64,000 nt of DNA, taken from Polluticaenibacter yanchengensis (GTDB lineage: Bacteria > Bacteroidota > Bacteroidia > Chitinophagales > Chitinophagaceae). Within the stretch, counting starts at the first letter, position 1; every line of letters starts with the position of its first letter. This document shows positions 1-9,117 of this stretch, in pieces. Under the pieces are notes generated by a model that searched no databases, was not told where the DNA came from, and saw nothing but the letters and a program-made list of their open reading frames with translations. The translations under genes and the position numbers were made by a program. The DNA lies in contig JAQGEF010000005.1 in assembly GCA_027854065.1 (NCBI GenBank), forward strand, positions 124,001 to 188,000, in the 5' to 3' direction.

Positions 1-2531
1 AATTTAGTGGTTGAACAGGTGGGGTGTAAGGTGACTTTGTTTTTCTTTTGATGGATGGTCAGCTTTGGCGCAACCATATTGTTCAGGAATTCGATGCTGT
101 CTATCAATGTCAGTTGCCTGAATTTAGTTAAGGTATCTGAATGAAACGCCTCCTGGTTTTGCAATAAAGTATAGGTGCAGGAGGTGAAATCAATCATTAC
201 GGGAATGCGTCCTTTATCGCTAAGATGATACAATAAATTGATGGTCTTATCTTCTATAATCCTGGCGGCTTCATTAAATCCTTTACTTGAGAATGGTTGG
301 CCACAGCAATGCCCGTTTATTTTTTCTGAGAGAAGTATATTGATGCCGGCTTTTTTGCACAGATTCAAAATTGTTTTTTGCAGGCTTTTTGGTTGGTGTT
401 CGTGCCCCATGATCCTGTTGATGCAACTTGAAAAATAGATGACATCGGGATTGGGTGTATCATTACCTTGCCATTTTGCAACACTTCCTACTTCCTGCAT
501 CCATACCGGAATGGTATTGGCTACTTTATGGAGACTTTTTGAAATAGTGGTGGGGATTTTGGTTTTCCTGTCTATAAATGAAATGCTGCTTATGGAGGCT
601 TTGGCTGTTTTTTCAACTTTATTGAAATGCCGTGCTATAAAATTTGCCAGTTTGTTTTGTGCGGCGGAATGATTTTCTGAACGTAACTGTTTTACGAGTG
701 TTCCGGTGTTGATATATACGGGACATTCTGTAGCGCACAAGCCATCCGTGGCGCAGGTATCTAAACCCTGGTATTGGTATGCTTTTAATAACGACTGGTA
801 TTCCGATACTTTTTTTTGTTGCTGGAGGCGTTTTAACTGGCGTCGTGCCACAATGCGCCTGCGTGGGGTCATGGTGATGTTTTTAGAGGGACAAACATGT
901 TCGCAATAACCGCATTCGATGCATTTATCAACGACTTCTTCTATACTGGGCAAATCTTTGAGATTTTCTATATGCGCATTGCTGCTTTTGTTAATGATGA
1001 CGCCGGGATTTAAAATGTTGTGTGGGTCTGCTGCTTCTTTTAAAGCGGTCATGATTGCGAGGGCGTCGTTGCCCCATTCGGCTTCGATAAACGGCGCCAT
1101 ATTCCTGCCGGTACCATGTTCTGCTTTTAGAGTACCATTGTATTTATCTACTACCAGGTGTACTACTGCCCTGAGGAATTTGTCATAACGGTTGACTTCT
1201 GCTTCTGTATCTAAAAGCTGTGTAACGACAAAATGAATATTCCCGTCTTTGGCATGGCCGAAAATAATGGCATTATCATAATGGTATTCTGAAAACAGTG
1301 CCTGCAGATCTAACAATGCGGTGGCGAGGTTTTCTACGGGAAATGCGATGTCTTCGAGTATTACAGTGGACCCTGATTGTCTTACTGCGCCTACACTTGG
1401 AAACATTCCTTTCCTGATTTTCCAGTAAAACTCTCTTTCTATGGGGTTATTGGTAAAACTGGCGGGATATAATAATTGTAATTGTTGTAATGTAGGGCCG
1501 GCCTTTTCCATGAGTATGGCGAGGCCTTCTTTTGTTTCTGCCTGGAATTCGCATAATATGGCGGCACAGGTTTCGGGCAGTTCTTTGAAGAATACAGGCA
1601 AGCCTTTTAAATGTTCCACACTTTTGAGTGATGCCCTGTCCATGAGTTCTAATGCTTCGGCATCTGCCAGTTTTAATGGTATAATGCTGTTGCAGGCATC
1701 GTATATGTTGTCGAAATACAGCATTGCCGTTGCTTTAAAGGGCTTGTCTGCTATAACGTGTAATGAAGCTTCTGTTATGAAGGCGAGCGTGCCTTCTCCA
1801 CCAATTAATAAATGGGCGAATATATCTAATGGTTGTTCATAATCTATAAATGCATTGAGGGAATAACCAACGGTGTTTTTTGTCTGGTATTTTGTACGGA
1901 TTTTGTTGTACAATAACTGGTTGTTGTGTATCCTGCTTTTTAGTGACTGAATGGTATTGTAAAGTGCGGGTTGTTCATTTTGAAACCGGTTGCTGTCTGT
2001 TTTTACCGAAGTGTTGTAAGCATGACCGGAAGGCAAAATGAATGACACATGACTGAGCGTATGATAGCTGTTATATTTTACACCACAGCACATGCCTGAG
2101 GAGTTATTGGATAAGATGCCTCCCATCATGGCGGCTGATATGCTGCTTGGGTCCGGCCCGATTTTTTTACCGTAGGGCTGCAGGTACTTATTGACCATGG
2201 CCCCGGTAATGCCCGGTTGAAATTGAATGGTATTGGTGTCTGCTTTGTACGCTATTTTGTCCCAGTACCTGCTCAGGTCTACGAGAATGCCATCGGTTAT
2301 GGTTTGCCCGGATAGGCTGGTGCCCCCGGCCCTGAAAACGACTGCTTCTTTATGTTCTGTGGCTATTTTAAATATCTGCTGAATTTCCTGGTCGCTGCAC
2401 GGCTGTACAATGACTTTTGGGGTTAGACTATAAAAGCCGGCATCGCTGGCATAGGAAATTAAATCTATATCATCTGTTTTAATCCGGTTATTGTCTATGG
2501 CTTTTTGCAATGCTTCTATTACAGGTATCAT
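1..2531 (-). CDS. FAD-binding and (Fe-S)-binding oxidoreductase, C-terminus cut by window edge
   Basis: The reading frame is open for 843 codons from ATG at 2531 to the window edge. Seen in order: a PP-loop FAD-binding domain (VFRAGGTSLSGQT near residues 60-75, SNNSSGM further on), an FAD-oxidase C-terminal region with FGHAKDGNIH and EHGTGRNMAPFIE, then two four-cysteine clusters (CIECGYCEHVCP and CATDGLCATECP) and a cysteine-rich domain with HCCGQPFSSKG. This is the one-chain layout of D-lactate/2-hydroxyacid dehydrogenases that pass electrons from FAD through 4Fe-4S clusters to the respiratory chain. The protein is probably cytosolic or membrane-peripheral. The substrate cannot be told. The missing end should hold only part of the last cysteine domain, because family members run to about 950-980 residues. 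Confidence 0.9.
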   Translation of the reverse strand, partial: MIPVIEALQKAIDNNRIKTDDIDLISYASDAGFYSLTPKVIVQPCSDQEIQQIFKIATEHKEAVVFRAGGTSLSGQTITDGILVDLSRYWDKIAYKADTNTIQFQPGITGAMVNKYLQPYGKKIGPDPSSISAAMMGGILSNNSSGMCCGVKYNSYHTLSHVSFILPSGHAYNTSVKTDSNRFQNEQPALYNTIQSLKSRIHNNQLLYNKIRTKYQTKNTVGYSLNAFIDYEQPLDIFAHLLIGGEGTLAFITEASLHVIADKPFKATAMLYFDNIYDACNSIIPLKLADAEALELMDRASLKSVEHLKGLPVFFKELPETCAAILCEFQAETKEGLAILMEKAGPTLQQLQLLYPASFTNNPIEREFYWKIRKGMFPSVGAVRQSGSTVILEDIAFPVENLATALLDLQALFSEYHYDNAIIFGHAKDGNIHFVVTQLLDTEAEVNRYDKFLRAVVHLVVDKYNGTLKAEHGTGRNMAPFIEAEWGNDALAIMTALKEAADPHNILNPGVIINKSSNAHIENLKDLPSIEEVVDKCIECGYCEHVCPSKNITMTPRRRIVARRQLKRLQQQKKVSEYQSLLKAYQYQGLDTCATDGLCATECPVYINTGTLVKQLRSENHSAAQNKLANFIARHFNKVEKTAKASISSISFIDRKTKIPTTISKSLHKVANTIPVWMQEVGSVAKWQGNDTPNPDVIYFSSCINRIMGHEHQPKSLQKTILNLCKKAGINILLSEKINGHCCGQPFSSKGFNEAARIIEDKTINLLYHLSDKGRIPVMIDFTSCTYTLLQNQEAFHSDTLTKFRQLTLIDSIEFLNNMVAPKLTIHQKKNKVTLHPTCSTTK

Positions 2532-2737
2532 ACAGGCAACTTTGAATGTACCAAATTTAACGGAATATTATTGCTAACTATCCTATACTATGTTTGTAAG
2601 TGAGTTACGTGGATTATGGGCTGATATGTATGGAAGAATGATGCAAAGGCCTTTAGTAGGGGAATAAATTCTGAATGATTATCTCTTACATTTGATAAGT
2701 GTGGCAATGCTTTGTTGAATAATGATGATACTGATGA

Positions 2738-2872
2738 GGGGCTGCGGCATACGTTGGTGGCGAGGCACGAGCCAGTATATTTTTGCAGGATGAATTGGGG
2801 ATAACACTGCATGCGCATGGGCCCCTGCAAAAATATACCGAGCGTAGCGGAGCCATAAGTACGCCGGACTAA
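2738..2872 (+). repeat. Dispersed intergenic repeat, copy 1 (family R1)
   Basis: About 130 bp that matches 57303-57437 in opposite orientation, sharing blocks such as CGTTGGTGGCGAGG, CGAGCCAGT, TTTTTGCAGGAT and AGCGGAGCCATAAG. Each copy holds an internal inverted repeat (TTTTTGCAGG ... CCTGCAAAAA) around a variable loop. There is no credible coding potential. The rest of 2532-3011 shows nothing else except the promoter listed next. Confidence 0.75.
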
Positions 2873-2950
2873 GGCTGAAGGGAATTATTAATGGTGACAG
2901 CCCATAAAATTAATCCCTGTTTTTTACTAAAAACTACCTGCTTACTATTA

Positions 2951-2980
2951 TTGTTCGTTCATAAAATAACTTTATATTCG
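2951..2980 (+). promoter_or_regulatory. Candidate Bacteroidota-type promoter for the aldehyde dehydrogenase
   Basis: TTG at 2951-2953, 19 bases, then TATATTCG at 2973-2980, close to the TTTG-N19-TAnnTTTG pattern of the Bacteroidota primary sigma factor. It lies about 30 bases before the ATG at 3012. Confidence 0.45.
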
Positions 2981-3011
2981 ATTTTAATTGGTTTGATATT
3001 AAGAATTTAAA

Positions 3012-4547
3012 ATGCTTGTTATGAAAGAGACTTTAAAAGCGTTAGGGATTTTGGAAAAGAACCATGGTACTTCTACGGGGGACCATTGGCTGAACTCATC
3101 AGGAGAATATATACAATCCTTTTCGCCTGTAGACGGTTCTTTAATTGGTAGCGTGCAGGCTACTGATAAACAATCTTATGAAAAAGTAATGGTGATGGCA
3201 CAAACGGCGTTTAAAGAGTGGCAAAAATGGCCTGCTCCTAAACGTGGTGATATTGTGAGGCAGATTGGTGACGCATTGCGTGCACAAAAGGCAGACCTTG
3301 GCAGGCTGGTAAGCTACGAAATGGGGAAGAGCTACCAGGAGGGCCTGGGGGAAGTGCAGGAGATGATTGATATCTGTGATTTTGCTGTGGGGTTGAGCCG
3401 CCAGTTATACGGGCTTACGATGCATAGTGAACGCCCGGGACACCGTATGTATGAGCAATGGCATCCTTTGGGTATTGTGAGTATTATCAGCGCTTTTAAT
3501 TTCCCGGTTGCTGTGTGGAGCTGGAATGCTATGCTGGCGTGGGTTTGCGGGAATGTTTGCATCTGGAAGGGCTCTGAAAAGACGCCTTTGTGCAGTATTG
3601 CGTGCCAAAATATTATTAATGAAGTTTTTAAAGCGAACCAGGTGCCGGAAGGTGTGAGCAATATTGTATCGGGTACTGCTGAAGTAGGGCAATGGATGAG
3701 TGAAGATATCCGTATTCCTTTGGTGAGTGCTACGGGCAGTACGCGTATGGGTAAGGCTGTGGCTGCTACAGTGGCCGGTCGCCTGGGCCGTACATTGCTG
3801 GAGCTGGGTGGTAACAATGCTATTATTATAAGCGAACATGCGGATATTAATATGACTTTGGTTGGTGCTGTGTTCGGTGCCGTTGGTACTGCAGGCCAGC
3901 GCTGTACATCTACCCGCCGGTTGATTATTCATGAATCTGTTTACAATGAATTTAAGGAAAAACTGGTGAATGCTTACGGGCAAATAAAAATCGGTAATCC
4001 TTTGGATGAACATAATCATGTAGGTCCGCTGATTGATAAGCAGGCTGTGGAGATTTACCTGAAGGCGATTGAAAAATGTAAGGACCAGGGTGGCCGCTTT
4101 ATTGTGGAAGGTGGTGTAATAGATGGCGTGGGGTATGAGAGTGGTTGTTATGTAAAACCATGTGTGGCCGAGGTTTCTCCTCATATGAGCATTGTTAAGC
4201 AGGAAACTTTTGCGCCTGTATTATATATTATGAAGTATCAAACGATAGAGGAAGCTATCGATCTGCAGAATAATGTGCCGCAGGGATTATCTTCGGCTAT
4301 TATGACACTGAACCTGCGTGAGGCTGAATTATTCTTAAGCAGCCAGGGTAGTGACTGTGGTATTGCTAATGTGAATATTGGTACGAGCGGTGCTGAGATT
4401 GGCGGTGCTTTTGGTGGTGAAAAGGAAACCGGTGGCGGCCGTGAAAGTGGTAGCGATGCCTGGCGTAATTATATGCGCCGGCAAACCAATACTATTAATT
4501 ACAGTACGAAATTGCCCCTGGCCCAAGGGATTAAATTTGATATTTAG
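3012..4547 (+). CDS. Aldehyde dehydrogenase, ALDH7 (antiquitin / piperideine-6-carboxylate dehydrogenase) type
   Basis: 511 residues, full length for the family. Visible are the ELGGNNAII glutamate motif, catalytic Cys298 in GTAGQRCTSTRRL, the EAxLFLSS-type oligomerisation region and the ALDH7-typical tail GGAFGGEKETGGGRESGSD. NNA in place of the more common NP(A/F) after ELGG is characteristic of ALDH7. Members oxidise alpha-aminoadipate semialdehyde in lysine breakdown using NAD(P)+, so that is the likely role. The gene stands alone between its own promoter and terminator. A second ATG at 3021 (MKETLKAL) is an equally good start. Confidence 0.92.
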   Translation: MLVMKETLKALGILEKNHGTSTGDHWLNSSGEYIQSFSPVDGSLIGSVQATDKQSYEKVMVMAQTAFKEWQKWPAPKRGDIVRQIGDALRAQKADLGRLVSYEMGKSYQEGLGEVQEMIDICDFAVGLSRQLYGLTMHSERPGHRMYEQWHPLGIVSIISAFNFPVAVWSWNAMLAWVCGNVCIWKGSEKTPLCSIACQNIINEVFKANQVPEGVSNIVSGTAEVGQWMSEDIRIPLVSATGSTRMGKAVAATVAGRLGRTLLELGGNNAIIISEHADINMTLVGAVFGAVGTAGQRCTSTRRLIIHESVYNEFKEKLVNAYGQIKIGNPLDEHNHVGPLIDKQAVEIYLKAIEKCKDQGGRFIVEGGVIDGVGYESGCYVKPCVAEVSPHMSIVKQETFAPVLYIMKYQTIEEAIDLQNNVPQGLSSAIMTLNLREAELFLSSQGSDCGIANVNIGTSGAEIGGAFGGEKETGGGRESGSDAWRNYMRRQTNTINYSTKLPLAQGIKFDI

Positions 4548-4552
4548 TTTTA

Positions 4553-4586
4553 AAATAAGGACAGCCATCAAAAGCTGTCCTTATTT
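4553..4586 (+). terminator. Rho-independent terminator after ALDH gene
   Basis: AAATAAGGACAGC and GCTGTCCTTATTT form a 13-bp stem around a short loop, followed by TATTTCTG. It starts 5 bases after the stop codon. Confidence 0.85.
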
Positions 4587-4649
4587 ATTTCTGCTACTTA
4601 TTTGTTTTTTTCTATCTGAATTGAACAATCAATAATTGGATTTCGTAGA

Positions 4650-4722
4650 TTGTGTCGCACCTACGGTGCTTTGTTTATTGCAATTCTAACCTTTTCTACC
4701 ATAATGTTGTCCCTTTGGGACT
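4650..4722. repeat. Pair of short palindromes between convergent genes
   Basis: GCAC-CTACG-GTGC at 4657-4669 and GTCCC-TTT-GGGAC at 4709-4721 flank an unremarkable spacer. It resembles small REP-like elements common between Bacteroidota genes. It could also end transcription of the DoxX gene. No second copy was found in this window. Confidence 0.4.
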
Positions 4723-4729
4723 TGACACC

Positions 4730-5137
4730 CTATTTAATGAGTTTATCCAAGCTATATTTACCTGGTCCTAATAAAAGGATTGAAATATAAGCGCCGAGAT
4801 AAAGTGTGCCCATTTCGCCATCACCAAAGAAATCCATCGGGTGCGCTTTGAATACCACTACAATAAATGTAATAATTAAGGCAATAGTACTGAAGCGGGT
4901 AAATAAACCGAGAATTAAGAGGATGGCGCAAAAGAATTCCGCAAAAATGGCCAATCCTAATGAGATGCTTTGTGATAAACCCATAAAGCTCATAAATTTT
5001 GCTTTGTAAGTGTCAAAATTCTGAAGCTTGCCATATCCGTGCGGGATCATTAAGGCGCCAAATACGATGCGTAATAGGAGGGAGGCTATATCAATAGCCC
5101 AGGGTTTGGTGGTGGTGGAAAATAATACCTTTTTCAT
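4730..5137 (-). CDS. DoxX family membrane protein
   Basis: 135 residues with four predicted membrane segments. It opens with LLLRIVFGALMIPHGYGKL, the classic DoxX/DoxD first-helix signature (R..FG.....G..K). The middle segment FAEFFCAILLILGLFTR matches the family's E...G...L.GL.TR pattern. The family is integral to the inner membrane. Members have been linked to thiosulfate:quinone oxidoreduction and redox stress, but the role of single-domain members is not settled. It is transcribed away from the CPBP gene across a shared 107-bp promoter region. Confidence 0.85.
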   Translation of the reverse strand: MKKVLFSTTTKPWAIDIASLLLRIVFGALMIPHGYGKLQNFDTYKAKFMSFMGLSQSISLGLAIFAEFFCAILLILGLFTRFSTIALIITFIVVVFKAHPMDFFGDGEMGTLYLGAYISILLLGPGKYSLDKLIK

Positions 5138-5217
5138 AATTGTAAATAAAGCGGTAAAAATAACAGAATTGATTATTAGAATGATACGAATGCAGTAAAT
5201 ATTTAAAAAAGGTTAGC

Positions 5218-5225
5218 TACTTTTG
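5218..5225 (+). promoter_or_regulatory. Candidate -7 element for the CPBP gene
   Basis: TACTTTTG fits TAnnTTTG and lies 20 bases before the ATG at 5245. No clear -33 TTG is seen at the usual distance. Confidence 0.3.
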
Positions 5226-5244
5226 GCTATCATTATAATGGAGT

Positions 5245-6114
5245 ATGTTGGAAACGAATAAAGAATTTAAGGCGATCCCTTTTGGATGGATGCGTGCTAT
5301 TATGTTGCTGGTGACTTATGTGCTGCTGCTTTTTGTGCTGAATGCTTTGTTTGGTAAGCTGATCCTGCGTAATGCGGAGAATGATTATCTCTTACTTGGG
5401 TACAATGTTGGCTGCAGCCTGGTGGCGGCAGTGATCAGTGTTCTGGTATTTACGAAGTTTGCGGATAAGCAGCCGCTGCGGGTATTAGGCTTGTCTGTAG
5501 AAAGGCATAATACGGTGATCAATTCCCTGACAGGAATGGCTGCTGCTTTGTTTGTTCTGGCTTGCGGGAGTTTTATTTTACTGATATTCGGACATTTGAA
5601 AATACTGGAACGGGATTGGCTGCCTGTACCTTTAGTTATATACCTCTTTATAATGTTGGGCGTGGCACTGGCCGAAGAGCTGGTTTTCAGGGGGTATATT
5701 TTGAGAAACCTGATGGGGAGTTTTAATCCTGTGATTGCTTTACTGATCTCTAGCTTGTTGTTTGCTGGGTTACATGTCATGAACAATCATTTTAATGTAA
5801 TGGCGTTCCTGGGTATTTTCAGTGCCGGTATGGTGATTGGGGTGAATTATATTTTTACTAAAAATATATGGTACGCTGTTGTATTCCATTGGTTATGGAA
5901 TTTTTTCCAGGGCCCGATCCTGGGTTACCCGGTGAGTGGTATTGCTATTAACTCCCAGTTTATACAAGATTTGCAGGGCCCGGACTGGCTTACGGGCGGT
6001 GCTTTCGGCTATGAGGCTTCTGTGTTTGTGATCCTTCTTAATACTGCCATTTTTTTGTTTTTATATAAACAATACAGTACTAAATTTAAAGTTTCTCATC
6101 TGCCAAATTTTTAA
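5245..6114 (+). CDS. CPBP (CAAX/ABI, Rce1-like) family intramembrane protease
   Basis: 289 residues with about eight hydrophobic segments. The three family motifs are intact: EEXXXR as E144-E145 to R149 (AEELVFRGY), FAGLHVMNN with the first conserved histidine, and FHWLWNF with the second. These side chains form the active site of glutamate-type membrane proteases related to Rce1. Bacterial substrates are mostly unknown. It ends 2 bases before the next start codon, so it is probably co-transcribed with the GlmU-like gene. Confidence 0.88.
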   Translation: MLETNKEFKAIPFGWMRAIMLLVTYVLLLFVLNALFGKLILRNAENDYLLLGYNVGCSLVAAVISVLVFTKFADKQPLRVLGLSVERHNTVINSLTGMAAALFVLACGSFILLIFGHLKILERDWLPVPLVIYLFIMLGVALAEELVFRGYILRNLMGSFNPVIALLISSLLFAGLHVMNNHFNVMAFLGIFSAGMVIGVNYIFTKNIWYAVVFHWLWNFFQGPILGYPVSGIAINSQFIQDLQGPDWLTGGAFGYEASVFVILLNTAIFLFLYKQYSTKFKVSHLPNF

Positions 6115-6116
6115 AG

Positions 6117-7274
6117 ATGCTTAACAGGACCATTGTTTTATTTGATACGCCACATAACAGGGCGAAGGGCTATCCTTTTACCTTATTGCGTCCGTTACCA
6201 GATCTGCTTTCCGGGATGTTTACATTGAAGCAATGGTGGGAAGTGTTGGCTGAAACGGAGGTTTATTGTTTATCGGAAAATTACCTGGGCTTACCAGCTA
6301 TTCCTGATAATAGTAATGGTTTTTTGTGCATTAATTCGGAAATATTGCCTGATAAAGATTTACTGGATAAGGTATTTGAGCTGCCTGCAGGATCAGTATT
6401 GGAAAATGCGGATGGAATTGCTGCTTTTGCTACCAATAATATTCCTCAATATAATCAATTTCCTATCTGGCCAACGGAAACTGTTTTATATGAGCATCCG
6501 CTGGTAAGGATCTATCATGTTTTTGACCTTGTAAAGCAGAATGCTGATATTATTGTGCAGCAAGTGGCGCTGACCGGTCGGGAACCTGTTAGCCATATAG
6601 ACGGTATCCAGAATATTGTATTGGGAAACGGTCTTTATACGGGTAGTGATATTGACGTGAACGCTTGTGTGTTTAATACGACTACGGGGCCTATTGTTAT
6701 TGGTAATAATGTTACGATCATGGAGGGTTGTATGCTTAGGGGACCTTTGGTGATACTTGATCATACTGTTGTAAAAATGGGCAGTAAGATTTACGGGGGA
6801 ACTTCTATTGGGAAAAACTGCCTGGTTGGCGGGGAAATTAAAAATACTGTTTTTATTGGTAATTCTAATAAAGCGCATGATGGCTACCTGGGAGATTCGT
6901 ATATAGGGGAGTGGTGCAATATGGGCGCAGGTACTACGAACAGTAATGTGAAGAATACGGCATCGACTGTAAAACTCTGGTATGAAACGACCAAAAGTTT
7001 TGAAGGTGTGGGCAATAAGGTGGGCTTAATGATGGGAGACCATAGTTGCAGTGCTATTAATACTACTTTTAATACGGGTACGGTGTTGGGGATATTTTGT
7101 AATGTATTTGGTGCCGGGTATCCTAATAAGCACGTAGAAAGTTTTAACTGGGGCGGATTTGAAAAGTATGTATTGACTGACGCGTTGAACCACGCTTCTA
7201 AATGGATGGCGTTTAAAAATGTTTCAATGGATGAAACTTATAAACGTAAAATTGAGTTCGTGTACAATAAATGA
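6117..7274 (+). CDS. GlmU-like family protein (putative sugar nucleotidyltransferase with left-handed beta-helix)
   Basis: 385 residues. From about residue 175 on there are many hexapeptide-type repeats (GPIVIGNNVTIMEG, GPLVILDHTVVKMG, GKNCLVGGEIKNTVFIGN), which predict a left-handed parallel beta-helix. A GAGTTNSN loop and the HDGYLGDSYIGEW stretch resemble the acetyltransferase half of GlmU. The N-terminal third aligns in outline with nucleotidyltransferases, but I do not see the canonical GxGTRM loop, so uridylyl/thymidylyl transfer is doubtful. A role in sugar-nucleotide or envelope precursor supply is an inference. It sits just before tpiA. Confidence 0.75.
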   Translation: MLNRTIVLFDTPHNRAKGYPFTLLRPLPDLLSGMFTLKQWWEVLAETEVYCLSENYLGLPAIPDNSNGFLCINSEILPDKDLLDKVFELPAGSVLENADGIAAFATNNIPQYNQFPIWPTETVLYEHPLVRIYHVFDLVKQNADIIVQQVALTGREPVSHIDGIQNIVLGNGLYTGSDIDVNACVFNTTTGPIVIGNNVTIMEGCMLRGPLVILDHTVVKMGSKIYGGTSIGKNCLVGGEIKNTVFIGNSNKAHDGYLGDSYIGEWCNMGAGTTNSNVKNTASTVKLWYETTKSFEGVGNKVGLMMGDHSCSAINTTFNTGTVLGIFCNVFGAGYPNKHVESFNWGGFEKYVLTDALNHASKWMAFKNVSMDETYKRKIEFVYNK

Positions 7275-7419
7275 TGATTGCCTGGTATAATTTTCACAAA
7301 AACTAAATTTATATTATATAGCAATTATAGTATATTCGCTACCCTTAGATTAGAGGGCGCTTAATGAAATTGTAATTTTTATTAGGTGTAAGTGTTCACC
7401 ATTAAAGTTTTTAAAATTG

Positions 7420-8184
7420 ATGAGAAAACAAATAGCGGCTGCAAACTGGAAAATGAATTTAACGATTCACCAGGCAAAGGAATTAGCTGAAAATATCATT
7501 AACGCGCCTATAGATTTAAAACCTGATCAACTGGTTGTTCTGGGAGTGCCTTTTCCTTACCTGGCGCCGATCCAAAAAGTGGTAGGCGATAAAGCGGGTT
7601 TTTATGTAGCTGCCCAGAATTTATCCAATAAGAAGAACGGGGCTTTTACGGGTGAAGTTTCGGCTGAAATGTTGCAATCACTGGGTATTCAGTATGTGAT
7701 CATCGGTCATAGTGAGCGTCGTGAGTATTATAATGAGACGAATGGTGTTTTAGCGGAGAAATTGAATATTGCTTTGGAATATGGTCTTACCCCGATCTTT
7801 TGTTGCGGGGAACCTTTATATATCCGTGAAGAGGAACGTCAGAACGCATTTGTAGCAGAACAGTTGAAGGAAAGCTTGTATCATTTGTCTGCGGAGGATG
7901 TGAGTAAGATTGTTATTGCGTATGAACCTATCTGGGCTATCGGTACCGGTAAAACGGCTTCGAGCGAACAGGCGCAGGAAATACAGGCATTTATCCGCAG
8001 TGAACTCACAACTAAATATGGCGCTGAAGTATCGGAAAGTATTCCTGTGTTGTATGGTGGTAGTGTGAAAGCAAATAATGCGGTTGAATTGTTCGGGCAA
8101 AAAGATGTTGATGGCGGGTTAGTTGGTGGCGCAAGCTTGATAGCTACTGAATTTATTGCTATTATTAACAGCTTAAAAGCTTAG
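7420..8184 (+). CDS. tpiA: Triose-phosphate isomerase
   Basis: 254 residues from ATG at 7420. An in-frame TTG directly before it is ignored because MRKQIAAANWKMN is the normal family start. It interconverts dihydroxyacetone phosphate and glyceraldehyde 3-phosphate in glycolysis, in the cytosol. The signature residues are all present: NWKMN with the phosphate-binding Lys, IGHSERR with the catalytic His, AYEPIWAIGTG with the catalytic Glu, and LYGGSVKANN plus DGGLVGGASL for phosphate binding. It stands alone, with its own terminator 22 bases after the stop. Confidence 0.98.
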   Translation: MRKQIAAANWKMNLTIHQAKELAENIINAPIDLKPDQLVVLGVPFPYLAPIQKVVGDKAGFYVAAQNLSNKKNGAFTGEVSAEMLQSLGIQYVIIGHSERREYYNETNGVLAEKLNIALEYGLTPIFCCGEPLYIREEERQNAFVAEQLKESLYHLSAEDVSKIVIAYEPIWAIGTGKTASSEQAQEIQAFIRSELTTKYGAEVSESIPVLYGGSVKANNAVELFGQKDVDGGLVGGASLIATEFIAIINSLKA

Positions 8185-8205
8185 TAAGGGATTTAAACAT
8201 GTTTT

Positions 8206-8232
8206 AAAGGCAAGCCTGTATGGTTTGCCTTT
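8206..8232 (+). terminator. Terminator after tpiA
   Basis: AAAGGCAAGCC and GGTTTGCCTTT form an imperfect stem, followed by a T-rich run. Confidence 0.75.
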
Positions 8233-8349
8233 TGTTTGTTACACTATTTATTGTTATTTTTCGTTTTAAGAGGATTTGTGATAAGTGGCAATCCATTAAT
8301 TGCTACCCCGCAAATAACAATTAATTTAGCGACCTGTTTATTGCTAAGA

Positions 8350-8357
8350 TATTTTTG
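8350..8357 (+). promoter_or_regulatory. Candidate -7 element for gldF
   Basis: TATTTTTG matches TAnnTTTG exactly. It ends 5 bases before the ATG at 8363, so if used the mRNA would be leaderless or nearly so. The -33 side is not clear. Confidence 0.35.
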
Positions 8358-8362
8358 TAAAT

Positions 8363-9085
8363 ATGATCTCAATTTTTAAAAAGGAAGTAGCCCAGTTTTT
8401 CAGCAGTTTGACAGGATATCTTGCCATTGCTGTTTTCCTGTTATTGATGGGGCTTTTTTTATTTATATTTCCGGACACCAGCATTTTCGATTATGGCTAT
8501 GCTACACTGGATAAGTTTTTTGACCTGGCACCATATATTTTATTGTTATTAGTACCTGCGATTACTATGCGTAGTTTTTCTGAAGAATTTAAAACGGGTA
8601 CCTGGGAACTTCTTAAAACTAAGTCTATCAGTGCCTGGCAAATTGTGACCGGTAAATACCTTGCTGCTCTTGCTGTGGTATTGCTGACTTTGTTACCTAC
8701 GGTTATTTATGTATTTACCATTTATCAACTAAGCATAAATCAAAGTATTGATTCGGGTGCGATTATGGGGTCTTATTTCGGCCTGGTGTTCCTGGTGGCA
8801 GTTTTTACGGCTATTGGTTTATTCTGTTCTACTTTGACCAATAACGGGGTAGTGGCTTTTTTATTAGCATCATTTGTCTGTTTTGCTGTTTATATGGGCT
8901 TTGGCGCAGTCAGTAAGATGCCTGGCCTGCAAGGTGGGGCTGATTATTGGATAGAAAGCCTTGGTATTGATACGCATTACCTGAGTATGAGCAGGGGCGT
9001 TTTGGAGTTAAAGGATGTTGCCTATTTTATTATTGTTGCGGCCGCCTTTTTACTATTTGCTAAAAGGAACATTGTGAAAAAATAA
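8363..9085 (+). CDS. gldF: Gliding-motility ABC transporter permease GldF
   Basis: 240 residues with six membrane segments. It has the typical ABC-2 permease opening (MISIFKKEVAQFFSSLTGYLA) and the cytosolic coupling loop SFSEEFKTGTWELLKTKSIS after the second segment. In Flavobacterium, GldF with GldA (ATPase) and GldG forms an ABC complex needed for gliding. Many non-gliding Bacteroidota keep the pair. The next gene, 32 bases on, is gldG, which settles the call. No gldA lies in the window. Confidence 0.92.
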   Translation: MISIFKKEVAQFFSSLTGYLAIAVFLLLMGLFLFIFPDTSIFDYGYATLDKFFDLAPYILLLLVPAITMRSFSEEFKTGTWELLKTKSISAWQIVTGKYLAALAVVLLTLLPTVIYVFTIYQLSINQSIDSGAIMGSYFGLVFLVAVFTAIGLFCSTLTNNGVVAFLLASFVCFAVYMGFGAVSKMPGLQGGADYWIESLGIDTHYLSMSRGVLELKDVAYFIIVAAAFLLFAKRNIVKK

Positions 9086-9117
9086 TTGAACTTAACAGCA
9101 GGAATTTTATAAGAATA

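Noticed and set aside
238..1842. Several + strand open frames opposite the first gene
   Set aside because: They are antisense shadows of the FAD/Fe-S oxidoreductase, whose - strand frame is continuous and motif-rich.
2588..2830. 80-codon - strand frame before the ALDH gene
   Set aside because: It lies largely in dispersed repeat R1 and has no protein-like features.
3405..4184. 259-codon - strand frame inside the ALDH gene
   Set aside because: Long but antisense to a well-conserved enzyme; its composition is that expected of a shadow frame.
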